From a gamma proteobacterium symbiont of Stewartia floridana (GTDB lineage: Bacteria > Pseudomonadota > Gammaproteobacteria > Chromatiales > Chromatiaceae): DNA of 64,000 nucleotides. The translations under genes were made by a program, and so were the position numbers. Below the pieces are notes generated by a model. That model saw only the letters and a list, made by a program, of their open reading frames with translations. It was not told the origin of the DNA and searched no databases. Shown one piece after another: positions 29,134 to 39,004 of the stretch. Positions within the stretch are counted from its first letter, which is position 1, and each line of letters opens with the position of its first letter. The stretch is from the NCBI GenBank assembly GCA_003676145.1, contig NAUB01000019.1:186001-250000 (forward strand), written 5' to 3'.

Positions 29134-31242
29134 TCAGCTCGGCACAGGCAGCCAGTGCTTGGAGTTGAGTCGTCCGCTGAGATGCCGCTCGATGATACCG
29201 TCAAGCTCTTCAGGCTCTACAGGTTTGGTCAGAAAGCCATCCATACCGACCCGGATGCAGTGCTCCATCATATCTTCCACACTGTTTGCCGTCAGTGCAT
29301 AGATCGGCATATAGCGACTCTGAGACTCTCTCTCCCGATAGAGGCGGGTGAATTCGATACCGTCCACATCGGGCATGCAGAGATCGACAAAGGCCAACTC
29401 ATACTCTTTCTCATTTAACGCCTGTAGCGCCTCTTTGCCGCTTTTGGTCACTTTGACACGGTGTCCCCGCTGCTTCAGCAGCGTGGCCATAACCTTCGAA
29501 GCGATCGCGTTGTCATCCGCAAGCAGTACATTGATGGAGCGGTTGTTGGCCTTTTCCAGTAACGCTTCCTGCTCCTGACTCTGTTCCTGATGTGGCACCA
29601 GGATATCCATCACCACCTTGGCAAAATCAGTGCAGAGAAACGGCTTGATCAACAGCGGTGTATTGATCGAGGTGTAACTCAGATTCCGGGTACGATAGAC
29701 AGCCAACACCATGGGAATCGAAGGCTCTATGGTGTTGACGCAACGAATCACCTGCTTGATCGAACTGTCACAGAAGGAGTCACACACCAGAACCAGATTG
29801 ACATCACTGCTCAATTTCCGACAGAAAGCGTTCAATTCCGTTGCCGCCAGTGCCTCCATTTCAAGCTCATCGGCAAACTGCAGATGCAACTGCAGCGCAT
29901 TTGGGTCCTGATCGTAAATCAGCACCTTCTTACCCTTAAGCAACGGGTATCTCTGGGTCATCGGTATAATCTGTTGTTGTGAGCCGTCGATCCCCTCACC
30001 AAGCAGGGGTAGCTGGACACTGAATTTTGTTCCCTCCCCCAGCCTGCTGACCACATTCACCCGCCCTTTCATCAATCCGGTCAGATCACGGATCACCGAG
30101 GTGCCGAGCCCCGATCCCTCATAGCGCCGCTGCTGGCTGGCGTTCTCTGACTGCCAGTAGGCATTGAAAATCTCTGCGAGTTTCTCCTCCGGTATACCGA
30201 TGCCACTGTCCTCGACCTCAAACAGAATGTGCCTGGTCGGTACGTTGGCATCCGCCTCTGCCAGGGTTACCCGCAAACAGACATACCCATGGTCGGTGAA
30301 CTTGATCGCATTACCCACCATGTTGAACAGGATCTGGGTCACTCTGAGGCGATCACCATAGAGCTTCTGCGGTATACCCGGATCGACCCAGCAGTACATC
30401 TCCAGCTTCTTACCCTGAGCCTCTGAGGCCAGGCTTGAGGAGATGTTTTTCACCAGCTCATGCAGATCGAACCAGTCGCTGTTCAACTCCAGTTTGTTGG
30501 CGTCTATCTTGGAAAGATCCAGCACATCGCTGATCATCGATCTGAGCAGGCGGACAGAATCGTTGATCGATTGCACATACTCCTTCTGCTCTGCATCCAA
30601 TGGGGTGTTCTGCAACAATCTGGCCATGCCCATCACGCCAACCAGTGGGGTACGCAGTTCGTGGGTCATGGTGGCGAGAAAGTTGCCTCTGGCCTGTTTC
30701 GCCAGCATCGCCTCCTGCCGGGCCTGGTGCAGCTGCCTGAGCAGGATGTACTGATAGGCGGGAATCACCAATAGCAGCAGGACGAAGACGAAGGCTTCGA
30801 AGATATGCACCTGCCACTGCTGCAGATAGGTCAAAACCGCCGCGTAGGAGAAGAAACTCAATATCGAGGCGATCATCAACGGCCTGGCGCCATATCTGAT
30901 GCCATAGGAGATATAGATCCAGTGATAGATCAGATAGAAGGGGCTGAATGCATCCGAGGTCAAGTAGATCGCCAGGCTGGTGGCGCTGATATCGACGATC
31001 AGATCGATCTCAACCCGGTAGGGCATCTTCGGCCAGATGACGATACTGACGAGAAGCAGAACGAAATAGGTGAAGTAGGATGTGTAGAGGGCAACGAACA
31101 GGGGCAGGTCGACTGAGTAGTAGTTGGTTCGGATGGCGAACCACATCGAAACAAAACAGAAAAGCCATATGCCAAGTCGAACGAGCGCTTGCTGGTACTC
31201 CGAATTGGCTAGCAGCCTCGACTCGAAGAATCTCTTAAGCAT
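29134..31242 (-). CDS. RpfC-like hybrid sensor histidine kinase
   Basis: The 702-residue protein has an N-terminal membrane domain of about six or seven helices (residues 20-175), a HisKA domain with phosphoacceptor His194 (FLATMTHELRTPLVGV), and an ATPase domain (N box MVGNAIKFTDHG, G boxes DSGIGIPEE and GSGLGTSV). A degenerate receiver follows (about 435-550), then an intact receiver (about 570-690, acidic pair ADD, phosphoacceptor Asp620, Lys673). Order and membrane region resemble RpfC, which senses diffusible signal factor in Xanthomonas, but the usual C-terminal Hpt domain and neighbouring rpfF/rpfG are missing. The ligand is therefore open. A PilZ gene is divergent. Confidence 0.85.
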   Translation of the reverse strand: MLKRFFESRLLANSEYQQALVRLGIWLFCFVSMWFAIRTNYYSVDLPLFVALYTSYFTYFVLLLVSIVIWPKMPYRVEIDLIVDISATSLAIYLTSDAFSPFYLIYHWIYISYGIRYGARPLMIASILSFFSYAAVLTYLQQWQVHIFEAFVFVLLLLVIPAYQYILLRQLHQARQEAMLAKQARGNFLATMTHELRTPLVGVMGMARLLQNTPLDAEQKEYVQSINDSVRLLRSMISDVLDLSKIDANKLELNSDWFDLHELVKNISSSLASEAQGKKLEMYCWVDPGIPQKLYGDRLRVTQILFNMVGNAIKFTDHGYVCLRVTLAEADANVPTRHILFEVEDSGIGIPEEKLAEIFNAYWQSENASQQRRYEGSGLGTSVIRDLTGLMKGRVNVVSRLGEGTKFSVQLPLLGEGIDGSQQQIIPMTQRYPLLKGKKVLIYDQDPNALQLHLQFADELEMEALAATELNAFCRKLSSDVNLVLVCDSFCDSSIKQVIRCVNTIEPSIPMVLAVYRTRNLSYTSINTPLLIKPFLCTDFAKVVMDILVPHQEQSQEQEALLEKANNRSINVLLADDNAIASKVMATLLKQRGHRVKVTKSGKEALQALNEKEYELAFVDLCMPDVDGIEFTRLYRERESQSRYMPIYALTANSVEDMMEHCIRVGMDGFLTKPVEPEELDGIIERHLSGRLNSKHWLPVPS

Positions 31243-31705
31243 ATCGTTTGCCTGGATAGACTCGAAGGCAGCACGCTCTGCAGCGCCAATCCAGCTTCAG
31301 AAACTCCGGATCCACTTTGGAGACCTCACCCATCCCTTAATAACTCCCTTCTACATATGTCGCACATTTTTTAATCCGGACAAGAATTAAATGCACTTTA
31401 TTTATCCACTTTGTGGATAAATACACACAAATCCATCAATCTATTCCCTGTTTATAGGATATTCCGGTTTTTTGCAGAAGATCAATTTTTATGTGTTTTC
31501 AGATCCCGATGCGAAATATCAGCGAGTTACCGGCCCCATGCCCGGCAGACCCATAACAGCGGGAATTGCGCATTTACACTCAGCAACTATGATCTTACTG
31601 GGAGTTATCCAGCAAACCTGCCCTGAGAAAAGTAGGGACTTTGTCCTCATGCAGCTTGCAGTCAACATTAACCCTTTAACAGGCATAATAAGTTAGGTTT
31701 CAAAG
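31243..31705. promoter_or_regulatory. Divergent intergenic region between kinase and PilZ gene
   Basis: No gene was seen in this 460-base AT-rich region, which must contain promoters for both flanking genes. A palindrome at 31401-31421 is listed separately. A -10-like CATAAT near 31685 precedes the PilZ gene, but no matching -35 was found. Confidence 0.5.
31401..31421. promoter_or_regulatory. Palindrome made of two inverted DnaA-box-like sites
   Basis: TTTATCCAC-TTT-GTGGATAAA is a perfect inverted repeat. The minus strand reads TTATCCACA, identical to the consensus DnaA box, and the plus strand reads TTATCCACT, one base off. It lies 160 bases upstream of the kinase start and 285 upstream of the PilZ start. 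It could be a DnaA-controlled operator or the site of another dimeric regulator. Confidence 0.5.
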
Positions 31706-32098
31706 ATGTACATCAAAAGCCCCGCACAACACATCCACGAGAACAGTCTCAAACCTGAAGACAGGCGATCCGTCAAGCGCCGCCATCTGATCTACTACCT
31801 CAGAGTCTGGCGCACCAAAGATAACACGCCGCTGGGACAGGTGGTCGACATCAATTCACAGGGGCTGATGCTGATTGGAGAAAAACCCATTCCGACCGGT
31901 GAGGAACTGGACTTGAAGATTCATCTTCCTGACGAGGGGGAGGAAATCAAGTTCCTGAATTTCAAGGCAATTTGCAGATGGAGCTCGAAAGATATCAATA
32001 CCGCATTCTACGACTCCGGCTGCGAATTCGTGGACCAGTCCGATGACAAAATCGAACAGCTGCAGAAGCTGATCGAGGAGTATGGATTCAGCGACTGA
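31706..32098 (+). CDS. PilZ domain protein
   Basis: The 130-residue protein consists almost wholly of a PilZ domain, which binds cyclic di-GMP. The RxxxR motif is in DRRSVKRRHLIYYLRVW and the second motif appears as DINSQGLML in place of D/NxSxxG. The rest (GEELDLKIHLPDEGEEIKFL, then AICRW) follows the PilZ barrel. It may act as a stand-alone c-di-GMP receptor affecting motility or surface traits. It diverges from the hybrid kinase, which hints at but does not prove a shared pathway. It ends one base from the convergent Nudix gene. Confidence 0.88.
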   Translation: MYIKSPAQHIHENSLKPEDRRSVKRRHLIYYLRVWRTKDNTPLGQVVDINSQGLMLIGEKPIPTGEELDLKIHLPDEGEEIKFLNFKAICRWSSKDINTAFYDSGCEFVDQSDDKIEQLQKLIEEYGFSD

Positions 32099-33037
32099 TC
32101 ACTCGGGCCAGAATGCGGAGATTGCTGCGATCCCCTGCGCACCCCTTGAAACCGCCTTTGGCAGATCTTCTGCGCAGAGACCGCCGAGGGCATAGACCGG
32201 CAGATTGACCTGGTCGACCAACTCGGTAAAACGGGGCCAACCCAGAGTGTCTGCCTGTGGGTGTGTGGTGGTCTTCTGAACGGGAGAAAGCAGTACATAA
32301 TCGAGGCCGGCCCGCTCGGCCATTTTCACCTCTTCAAGCCGATGACAGGAGGCGCCGATCAGCTCGGCCGCGGCAGGCCGCCGGGAGAGCGATTGCAGCT
32401 GATGAGCAGTGAGATGCAGACCATCTGCCTCTGAGTGCCACTCCAGCACCCCCTGAGGTCGATTGACAAGCAGTTTTACCCCCCTGGCGCGACACAGGGG
32501 AAGCACTTCAGCCAGCAGTTGCCGATAGGCGCTGTCCGACAATTCATGGGCCCTGAGTTGAACCAGTTGAATGCCCCGCTCGATCGCCATTGAAAGACGA
32601 CTTAGAAACTCCCCGGATTGCTCCGCATCGCGGCCGGTAATCAGGTAGTGTTGGGGCAGTTGCAGGGCGGTGATCACCGGCCGGTCCGCTGCGGGAAACG
32701 CTTCAGGCTCCATTTCAGCGGGCGAAAGCCATTGCAGAGGCTGTCCTTCAAGCCCCCTGGCCTCACCCAGATAAGCGGTAACCCGATAGAAATCGAGCAG
32801 CACATGACGATCCCCGTAGTCGTGTCGGATTCGGATGAGCGGCTGAGTCGCCAGCGGCACAATCCCCAGCTCCTCTTCAAGCTCCCGGGAGAGCGCCGCA
32901 TCAGCCGTCTCTCCTGCCTCAAGCTTACCGCCGGGAAACTCCCACAAACCCCCTTGGTGAGTATTTTCGGCCCGCTGAGTGATCAATACCCGGCCTGACT
33001 CATCGAGGATTGCAGCGGCTGCGACGTGGATCTTCAT
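32099..33037 (-). CDS. Nudix hydrolase (MutT) fused to a thiamine-phosphate-synthase-like domain
   Basis: The 312-residue protein has an N-terminal MutT-type Nudix domain (residues 1-130) with a complete Nudix box (GGKLEAGETADAALSRELEE followed by ELGI). A C-terminal TMP-synthase/TenI-like barrel follows (about 135-310, with GVKLLVNRPQGVLEW, LIGASCHRLEEVKMAERAGL and DYVLLSPVQKT). The first part should hydrolyse 8-oxo-dGTP. The barrel's function in this known fusion is not established. The start at 33037 is used since homology begins at MKIHVAAAAILD; the upstream extension abuts argJ. It follows argJ and secA. Confidence 0.9.
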   Translation of the reverse strand: MKIHVAAAAILDESGRVLITQRAENTHQGGLWEFPGGKLEAGETADAALSRELEEELGIVPLATQPLIRIRHDYGDRHVLLDFYRVTAYLGEARGLEGQPLQWLSPAEMEPEAFPAADRPVITALQLPQHYLITGRDAEQSGEFLSRLSMAIERGIQLVQLRAHELSDSAYRQLLAEVLPLCRARGVKLLVNRPQGVLEWHSEADGLHLTAHQLQSLSRRPAAAELIGASCHRLEEVKMAERAGLDYVLLSPVQKTTTHPQADTLGWPRFTELVDQVNLPVYALGGLCAEDLPKAVSRGAQGIAAISAFWPE

Positions 33038-33084
33038 GAGAAATAACCCGTGTAAGGTTAACTGGAAAACAGAGACTGTTCGCA

Positions 33085-34287
33085 CTAAGTGCGGTATTCG
33101 GCGTTGATCTTCACGTAGTCATAGGAGAAATCGCAGGTCACCACCTTGGTTGAGGCAGCACCCCGACCCAACTCTACCCGAATGGTCAGTTCACTTTGCT
33201 GCATCACCGCCTGACCAGCCGCTTCCGTGTAGTCGGCAGCCCGACCACCCTGACGCACGATGCAGACATCATCAAGCCAGATCGCCACCTGATCGATCAC
33301 CAGATCCTTGATGCCGGCACGACCGACAGCGGCGAGAATTCGACCCCAGTTGGGATCCGAAGCGAACAGCGCGGTCTTCACCAGTGGCGAATGCGCGATG
33401 GTGTAGGCCACTTGCCGGGCCTCCGATTCACTTGCGGCGCCGTTGACCTCCACATCCACCAGTTTGGTCGCCCCCTCTCCATCGGCGACAATCGCCCTGG
33501 AAAGCTCCATACAGAGATCGAGCACCGCATCCGCCAGCTGCCGATAGACCGGCGACTCGGCGTCGCTCAGTGGCGGCAGGGGTGAAGCACCGCTGGCAAT
33601 CAAGACACAGGCATCGTTGGTGGAGGTGTCTCCATCCACCGTAATGCTGTTGAAGGAGGGCTCGACGGCTCGATCGAGGCAGCGCTGCAGCAACTCCGGG
33701 GATACCGTCAGGTCGGTTGCCAGATAGGCCAGCATGGTAGCCATATCGGGACGGATCATACCCGAGCCCTTGGCCATACCGGTCACCTGAACGGTCACTC
33801 CATCCACCTGAAACTGGCGGGAGGCCAGCTTCGGACGGGTGTCGGTGGTCATGATCGCCCGCGAGGCGGACTCCCAACCATCCTCTGTCAAAGCTTCAAG
33901 AGCCTTGGGAAAAGCCTGTTTCATCCGCTCAACCGGCAGTGTCTCACCGATCACTCCGGTGGAGAAAGGCAGCACCTGGTGGGGCTCACAGGCGGCCAGA
34001 TCGGCCAACCCACGGCAACAGTCGATCGCATCATCCATTCCCTGCTGTCCAGTACCGGCGTTGGCATTGCCTGAATTGATCAGCAGCAGTCGCGGGCTCC
34101 CCTGGCGAAGATGCTGCCTGGCCAGGTGCACTGGTGCGGCACAAAAGGCATTGCGGGTGAACACCGCAGCACATTGCGCCCCTTGCGACAGCTCCATCAC
34201 CAGCAGGTCATCCCGGTCGGCATAGGAGATCCCTGCCGCCGCGACACCCAGCCTTACGCCGGCAACCCTGTGTGCGGAATCACTCAT
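33085..34287 (-). CDS. argJ: Bifunctional ornithine acetyltransferase / N-acetylglutamate synthase
   Basis: ArgJ transfers the acetyl group from N-acetylornithine to glutamate in the cyclic arginine pathway. The 400-residue precursor cleaves itself before a threonine that then becomes the nucleophile; here this is Thr184 in PDMATMLAYLATD. Other family segments are INSGNANAGTGQQG and the C-terminal GRGAASTKVVTCDFSYDYVK. Its start is one base from the secA stop, so it is cotranscribed with secA. Confidence 0.96.
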   Translation of the reverse strand: MSDSAHRVAGVRLGVAAAGISYADRDDLLVMELSQGAQCAAVFTRNAFCAAPVHLARQHLRQGSPRLLLINSGNANAGTGQQGMDDAIDCCRGLADLAACEPHQVLPFSTGVIGETLPVERMKQAFPKALEALTEDGWESASRAIMTTDTRPKLASRQFQVDGVTVQVTGMAKGSGMIRPDMATMLAYLATDLTVSPELLQRCLDRAVEPSFNSITVDGDTSTNDACVLIASGASPLPPLSDAESPVYRQLADAVLDLCMELSRAIVADGEGATKLVDVEVNGAASESEARQVAYTIAHSPLVKTALFASDPNWGRILAAVGRAGIKDLVIDQVAIWLDDVCIVRQGGRAADYTEAAGQAVMQQSELTIRVELGRGAASTKVVTCDFSYDYVKINAEYRT

Positions 34288-34288
34288 C

Positions 34289-37102
34289 TCAATTCAAGCG
34301 GCCGTGACACTGCTTATATTTCTTACCGGAGCCGCAGGGGCAGGGTTCGTTACGCCCGATCTTGCGTCCATCCCGGACAAACGGCTGATGCGCCTCCTCC
34401 TGGGCAGGCGCCGGTTGCTCAGCTTCCGCTTCACCGGCCAGCCCTTCGAAGGTCTCATGCTTGAACTCGAACTCATTGACCTGGGACTGCTGCTCCTGCA
34501 GCGCCAGCTCTTCCGGCATCTGCACCTGAACTTTCGATAGCAGCCCGACCACCTCCTGCTTGATGCTCTCAAGCATGCCGGAGAACATGGAGAAGGCCTC
34601 CCGTTTATACTCCTGCTTGGGGTTTTTCTGGGCATAACCGCGCAGGTGGATACCCTGTCGCAGATAGTCCATCGCGGCCAGATGCTCCTTCCAGTGACTG
34701 TCCAGCGTCTGCAGCATCATCGCCTTTTCAAACTGACGCATGTTCTCGTCGCCCACCAGGGTCTGCTTCTCCTGATAACCGGAGGTGAGCATGTCGAGGA
34801 TCTTCGCCTTCAGGGTCTCTTCATGCAGATCGCTGTCATCGTCAAGCCACTGCTGTATCGGCCATTCACCACTGAATGTTTCCGCCAGGGCTTCACTCAA
34901 TCCCGGCACATCCCACTGCTCTTCAATGGATTCACGGGGAATGTGGGCATGAAAGATCTCATCCAGCACATCTTCACGCAGCGCGGAGATGGAGCTGGAG
35001 ACATCCGAGGTATCCATCAGATCGTTACGCTGCTCGTAGACCACCTTACGCTGATCGTTGGCCACGTCATCGTATTCAAGCAACTGCTTACGGATATCGA
35101 AGTTACGCCCCTCGACCTTGCGCTGGGCATTCTCGATCGCACGGGAGACCCAGGGGTGCTCGATCGCCTCGCCTTTCTCCATACCCATCTTCTGCATCAG
35201 TCCGCCAACCTTGTCGGAGGCGAAGATACGCATCAGGTTGTCCTGCAGAGAGAGGTAGAAACGGCTCGAACCCGGATCGCCCTGACGGCCGGAACGTCCA
35301 CGCAGCTGGTTGTCGATACGTCGCGACTCGTGACGCTCGGTACCGATCACATGCAGACCACCCGCTTCCAGTACCTGCTTGTGAACCTTTTTCCACTGCT
35401 CCGTATGCTCTTCCACACTGGCAGGATCTGGATTCTCACCAAGGGTTTCCAGCTCGGTTTCCAGATTACCGCCGAGTACGATATCGGTACCACGGCCCGC
35501 CATGTTGGTGGCGATGGTAACCGCCCCTGGGCGTCCCGCCTGGGCGACGATCGCCGCCTCCTGTTCATGGTGTTTGGCGTTGAGTACCTTGTGTGGCACC
35601 TTGGCCTTATCCAGCAACCCGGAGACCAGTTCGGAGGTCTCGATGGACGCGGTACCGACCAGTACCGGCTGGCCCCGTTTCACACAATCCTGGACATCTT
35701 CCAGGATGGCATCGTACTTCTCTTCCGGAGTGAGGTAGACAAGATCGCCCATGTCATCCCGCACCATCGGCTGATTGGTTGGAATCACCACCACTTCGAG
35801 ACCGTAGATCTGTTGAAATTCGAATGCCTCGGTATCCGCTGTACCGGTCATGCCGGAGAGTTTGTCGTACAACCGAAAGTAGTTCTGAAAGGTGATCGAA
35901 GCCAGGGTCTGATTCTCTTTCTGAATCTCCACCCCCTCTTTTGCTTCAACCGCCTGATGCTGTCCATCGGACCAGCGCCGCCCCGGCATGGTACGACCGG
36001 TAAACTCGTCAACGATGACGATCTGGCCATCCTTGACGATGTAGTCCACATTGCGCTGAAACAGGGCATGGGCGCGCAGCGCCGCGTTGGCATGATGCAT
36101 CAGGATGATATTGGCGCTGTCGTAGAGACTCGCGCCCTCCTCCAACAGCCCCGCCTCGGTCAGCATCTCCTCCACATGCTGGTGGCCCTCTTCACTGAAG
36201 TAGACCTGCTTTGCCTTCTCATCCACCGAGTAGTCGCCCGGCCCGAAATCGGGCTTACCCTCTTCATTGGTGATCGGATCCTGGCGGGTCAGGCGCGGGA
36301 TGATCTTATTCACTGCCAGGTAGAGTTCAGAGGAGTCGTCGGTCGGTCCGGAGATGATCAGCGGTGTACGGGCCTCATCGATCAGAATTGAATCGACCTC
36401 ATCGACGATGGCGAAAAATGGTGGCCGCTGCACCCGCTGGTCGCTGCTGAAGGCCATGTTATCGCGCAGATAGTCGAAGCCATATTCATTGTTGGTGCCA
36501 TAGGTGATATCGGCGGCGTAGGCCTCCTTACGGGAGACCGGACGCAGGTGCAGATAGCCACCATTGGCGCCGTCATATTCAGGATCGTAAAGATAGGATG
36601 TGCTATCGGGTCCGGCACCACCGGACGAGTTGATCACCCCGGTGCTGAGACCAAGAAAGTGGTAGATACGCCCCATCCAGGCCGCATCACGACGGGCCAG
36701 ATAGTCATTCACCGTGACCACATGGACACCTTTCGCCGGCAGGGCGTTGAGATAGGCGGCCAGGGTAGCCACCAGGGTCTTACCCTCACCCGTGCGCATC
36801 TCGGCGATCTTGCCTTGATGGAGCACCATGCCACCAATCATCTGCACATCGAAGTGGCGCATCTGCATGGTCCGTCGTCCGGCTTCGCGAACCACGGCGA
36901 AGGCTTCCTGCATCAGACCGTCAAGAGTCTCACCCGCTTCCAACCGTGCACGGAAATCCACCGTCTTCTGCTTCAAGGCTTCGTCTGAGAGCTGTTCGGT
37001 TTCGGACTCCAGATTGGTGATCTGGGCGACCGTTTTTGTCATTCGTTTTACCAGCCGGTCGTTACGGCTGCCAAAGATCTTTGTAAAGATTTTACTAACC
37101 AT
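34289..37102 (-). CDS. secA: Preprotein translocase ATPase SecA
   Basis: SecA drives protein export through SecYEG. The 937-residue protein has Walker A ([16 protein letters not shown]), the [19 protein letters not shown] helicase block, [11 protein letters not shown], and a C-terminal zinc-binding SEC-C motif ([14 protein letters not shown]) that binds SecB and phospholipids. The start at 37102 ([16 protein letters not shown]) is preferred over one 16 codons upstream because CAGGA precedes it. In E. coli secM lies between lpxC and secA; here there is no secM, and an M23 peptidase gene lies 255 bases upstream. Confidence 0.97.
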   Translation of the reverse strand: MVSKIFTKIFGSRNDRLVKRMTKTVAQITNLESETEQLSDEALKQKTVDFRARLEAGETLDGLMQEAFAVVREAGRRTMQMRHFDVQMIGGMVLHQGKIAEMRTGEGKTLVATLAAYLNALPAKGVHVVTVNDYLARRDAAWMGRIYHFLGLSTGVINSSGGAGPDSTSYLYDPEYDGANGGYLHLRPVSRKEAYAADITYGTNNEYGFDYLRDNMAFSSDQRVQRPPFFAIVDEVDSILIDEARTPLIISGPTDDSSELYLAVNKIIPRLTRQDPITNEEGKPDFGPGDYSVDEKAKQVYFSEEGHQHVEEMLTEAGLLEEGASLYDSANIILMHHANAALRAHALFQRNVDYIVKDGQIVIVDEFTGRTMPGRRWSDGQHQAVEAKEGVEIQKENQTLASITFQNYFRLYDKLSGMTGTADTEAFEFQQIYGLEVVVIPTNQPMVRDDMGDLVYLTPEEKYDAILEDVQDCVKRGQPVLVGTASIETSELVSGLLDKAKVPHKVLNAKHHEQEAAIVAQAGRPGAVTIATNMAGRGTDIVLGGNLETELETLGENPDPASVEEHTEQWKKVHKQVLEAGGLHVIGTERHESRRIDNQLRGRSGRQGDPGSSRFYLSLQDNLMRIFASDKVGGLMQKMGMEKGEAIEHPWVSRAIENAQRKVEGRNFDIRKQLLEYDDVANDQRKVVYEQRNDLMDTSDVSSSISALREDVLDEIFHAHIPRESIEEQWDVPGLSEALAETFSGEWPIQQWLDDDSDLHEETLKAKILDMLTSGYQEKQTLVGDENMRQFEKAMMLQTLDSHWKEHLAAMDYLRQGIHLRGYAQKNPKQEYKREAFSMFSGMLESIKQEVVGLLSKVQVQMPEELALQEQQSQVNEFEFKHETFEGLAGEAEAEQPAPAQEEAHQPFVRDGRKIGRNEPCPCGSGKKYKQCHGRLN

Positions 37103-37357
37103 GAATCCTGGTTTCCGTGAGAATGCGAAATGTTTGCGATCATACAGCATGCCGCAGCGATGCAGAAGGATAAGCTGATCATCTCAGGCTGGATCGCGTT
37201 CAGCCTGCGCCCCCTATGTGGGGATTGCCACTGACAAATTCAACCACCGACGACAAACAATCCAGCCACCGGGAGAATTGCAGCCGGATAAGGTCTTAAG
37301 CAGGAGCGGAAACTGACATCAATGGATGTCGACAGCGGAAATCAAACAACCGGATCT

Positions 37358-38290
37358 TCAGCCCTTATTCCGTTTCGACAGGATATATTTCGTGGGGTCG
37401 ACAATCTTGCCGTTGCGAACCACCTCGAAGTGGACATGGGGTCCTGTGGAGCGGCCGGTAGAACCCATTTTGGCAACCACCTCTCCCTGTTTCACCCGAT
37501 CACCGATCTCAACCAGGATCTCGGCATTGTGCCCATAGCGGGTGATATAGCCTTTGCCGTGGTTGATCTCGACCAGTTTACCGTAGCCGTAACGATCATC
37601 GGCCCAGGTCACGACACCGGCAGCCACCGCAACCACTTCGGATCCCGCCTTTCCGGCGAAGTCCATGCCTTTGTGCATCGCCCGTTTACCGGTGAACGGA
37701 TCATTGCGCATGCCGAAGTAGGAGGAGATCCAGCCTTTTTTCACCGGACGACCCGCCGGATGAACGGAATTTTCCAGATTCGAGTTCATGATCAGGTCTT
37801 CCACCAGATTGAGCTGCTGGTGCCGATGTTCGATCATCGCTTCAAGTTGCTCCATTTCGTGCAACAGATCCGGCAGTGCCGAAGCCTGGTCCATGGATGA
37901 GATCCCCTTCGGACCACCCAGGGCGGGAACCGCTTCAAAACTGAACTCCCCTTTATCCAGTCCACCGATGGTGACCAGTCGCTCACCGAGTGCGTCGAGA
38001 CGCAGCAGTTGGGACTGAATCTGGCCGACACGAATCGCCAGCGCATCGATGCCGCTCTGGGTATCGATTTTCATATCCTGCAGGGTCTGTCGCTCCTTGG
38101 CGAAACTGTTCTCCAGACTGGTCACCAGCTGGTGTTCGGGAAACTCCGTATCACTGACTCCCATCTGGTAGCCGGTCCATAACATCGCCACACCAAAGAG
38201 TAGCCCGCACAGCAGAAAAACCGCTGGCATCAGCCACCTGGAGGAGAGATCGTAACCTTGTACAGCACCGCGTAAGTATATGAATTTCAT
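37358..38290 (-). CDS. M23 family metallopeptidase (envelope murein hydrolase type)
   Basis: The 310-residue protein has a short cytoplasmic end, one membrane helix (about residues 20-45), a coiled-coil-like region (about 55-180) and a C-terminal M23 domain. The zinc site is intact: HKGMDFAGKAG supplies His and Asp, and GRSTGPHVHFEV supplies the HxH. It probably cuts peptidoglycan cross-links or activates such enzymes. Its position beside secA and lpxC at the end of the dcw cluster is common in gammaproteobacteria lacking secM. Confidence 0.92.
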   Translation of the reverse strand: MKFIYLRGAVQGYDLSSRWLMPAVFLLCGLLFGVAMLWTGYQMGVSDTEFPEHQLVTSLENSFAKERQTLQDMKIDTQSGIDALAIRVGQIQSQLLRLDALGERLVTIGGLDKGEFSFEAVPALGGPKGISSMDQASALPDLLHEMEQLEAMIEHRHQQLNLVEDLIMNSNLENSVHPAGRPVKKGWISSYFGMRNDPFTGKRAMHKGMDFAGKAGSEVVAVAAGVVTWADDRYGYGKLVEINHGKGYITRYGHNAEILVEIGDRVKQGEVVAKMGSTGRSTGPHVHFEVVRNGKIVDPTKYILSKRNKG

Positions 38291-38412
38291 AACAATAAAT
38301 ACTTAAAGAACTGACCCTGTCAATACATTTCTTCGGTCAAAAACTCTCGAACTTTACCACTTTCCGGGCAAAATGTGATGTTTTTTCTTTAAATCTGCTC
38401 TAAGCTCGCGCT

Positions 38413-38844
38413 ATGAAATCGCTCAGAAACATCGTTGGCGGCGACTCGACCCCGGCAAAACTGGGCAAAAAGCTGGCTGACTACAACGCACTCTGCAAGC
38501 TGGTCAGGGGTAACCTTCCACCGCCCCTGGATCAGCAGTTGAAGGCCACAGTCCTGCAGGCGGGGGTGCTCAGCCTGTTCGTCTCTTCCCCGGTGTGGGC
38601 CAGCCGGCTGCGCTACGCTGCTCCCCAATTGCTTGAGCAACTGCAGCAGCACGGTTTGGGGGTTGAGCGGATACGCACCCGTATCCTATTAGACACCACA
38701 ACAAAACCCGCTTCCCTGAAGCACAAAACCCTCTCCCTGAGCAAACATAACGGTGAGATATTGCGTCAGACAGCCGCATCGATTGGCGATCCGAAGCTCA
38801 GTGAGGCGTTGCTGAAATTAAGCCGGCACGGGGATGGAGAGTGA
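38413..38844 (+). CDS. DUF721 (DciA-like) protein
   Basis: The 143-residue protein belongs to DUF721, the family that includes DciA, the loader of the replicative helicase DnaB in bacteria without DnaC. The recognisable core is GVLSLFVSSPVWASRLRYAA followed by PQLLEQLQ. It is the only plus-strand gene between lpxC and secA. A helicase-loading role is inferred from the family and not visible in catalytic residues. A family A palindrome follows the stop by 30 bases. Confidence 0.82.
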   Translation: MKSLRNIVGGDSTPAKLGKKLADYNALCKLVRGNLPPPLDQQLKATVLQAGVLSLFVSSPVWASRLRYAAPQLLEQLQQHGLGVERIRTRILLDTTTKPASLKHKTLSLSKHNGEILRQTAASIGDPKLSEALLKLSRHGDGE

Positions 38845-38874
38845 TGAAGCAGGGGGTCAGCTTAGGCGATTAAC

Positions 38875-38960
38875 CGCAAATGAACGCCAATCACCGCAAA
38901 ACTATGCAAATAACATAAACCTTATTTGCGGCATTTTGCGGTGATTGGCGTCTATTTGCG
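38875..38960. repeat. Palindromic element, family A copy 4 (short loop)
   Basis: Arms of 27 bases (38875-38901 and 38934-38960) are reverse complements with two mismatches, around a 32-base loop. The core ACGCCAATCACCGCAAA is shared with the arm at 8254. It lies between the convergent DUF721 gene and lpxC and could form a strong hairpin in both transcripts. Confidence 0.85.
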
Positions 38961-39004
38961 ACCTACGCTCTAACAGAACCTAACGCGATTCGCTTAGGGA
39001 GCCC

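Noticed and set aside
37103-37357. Possible secM-like leader upstream of secA
   Set aside because: No exported ORF with an arrest-like C-terminus is present in the 255 bases.
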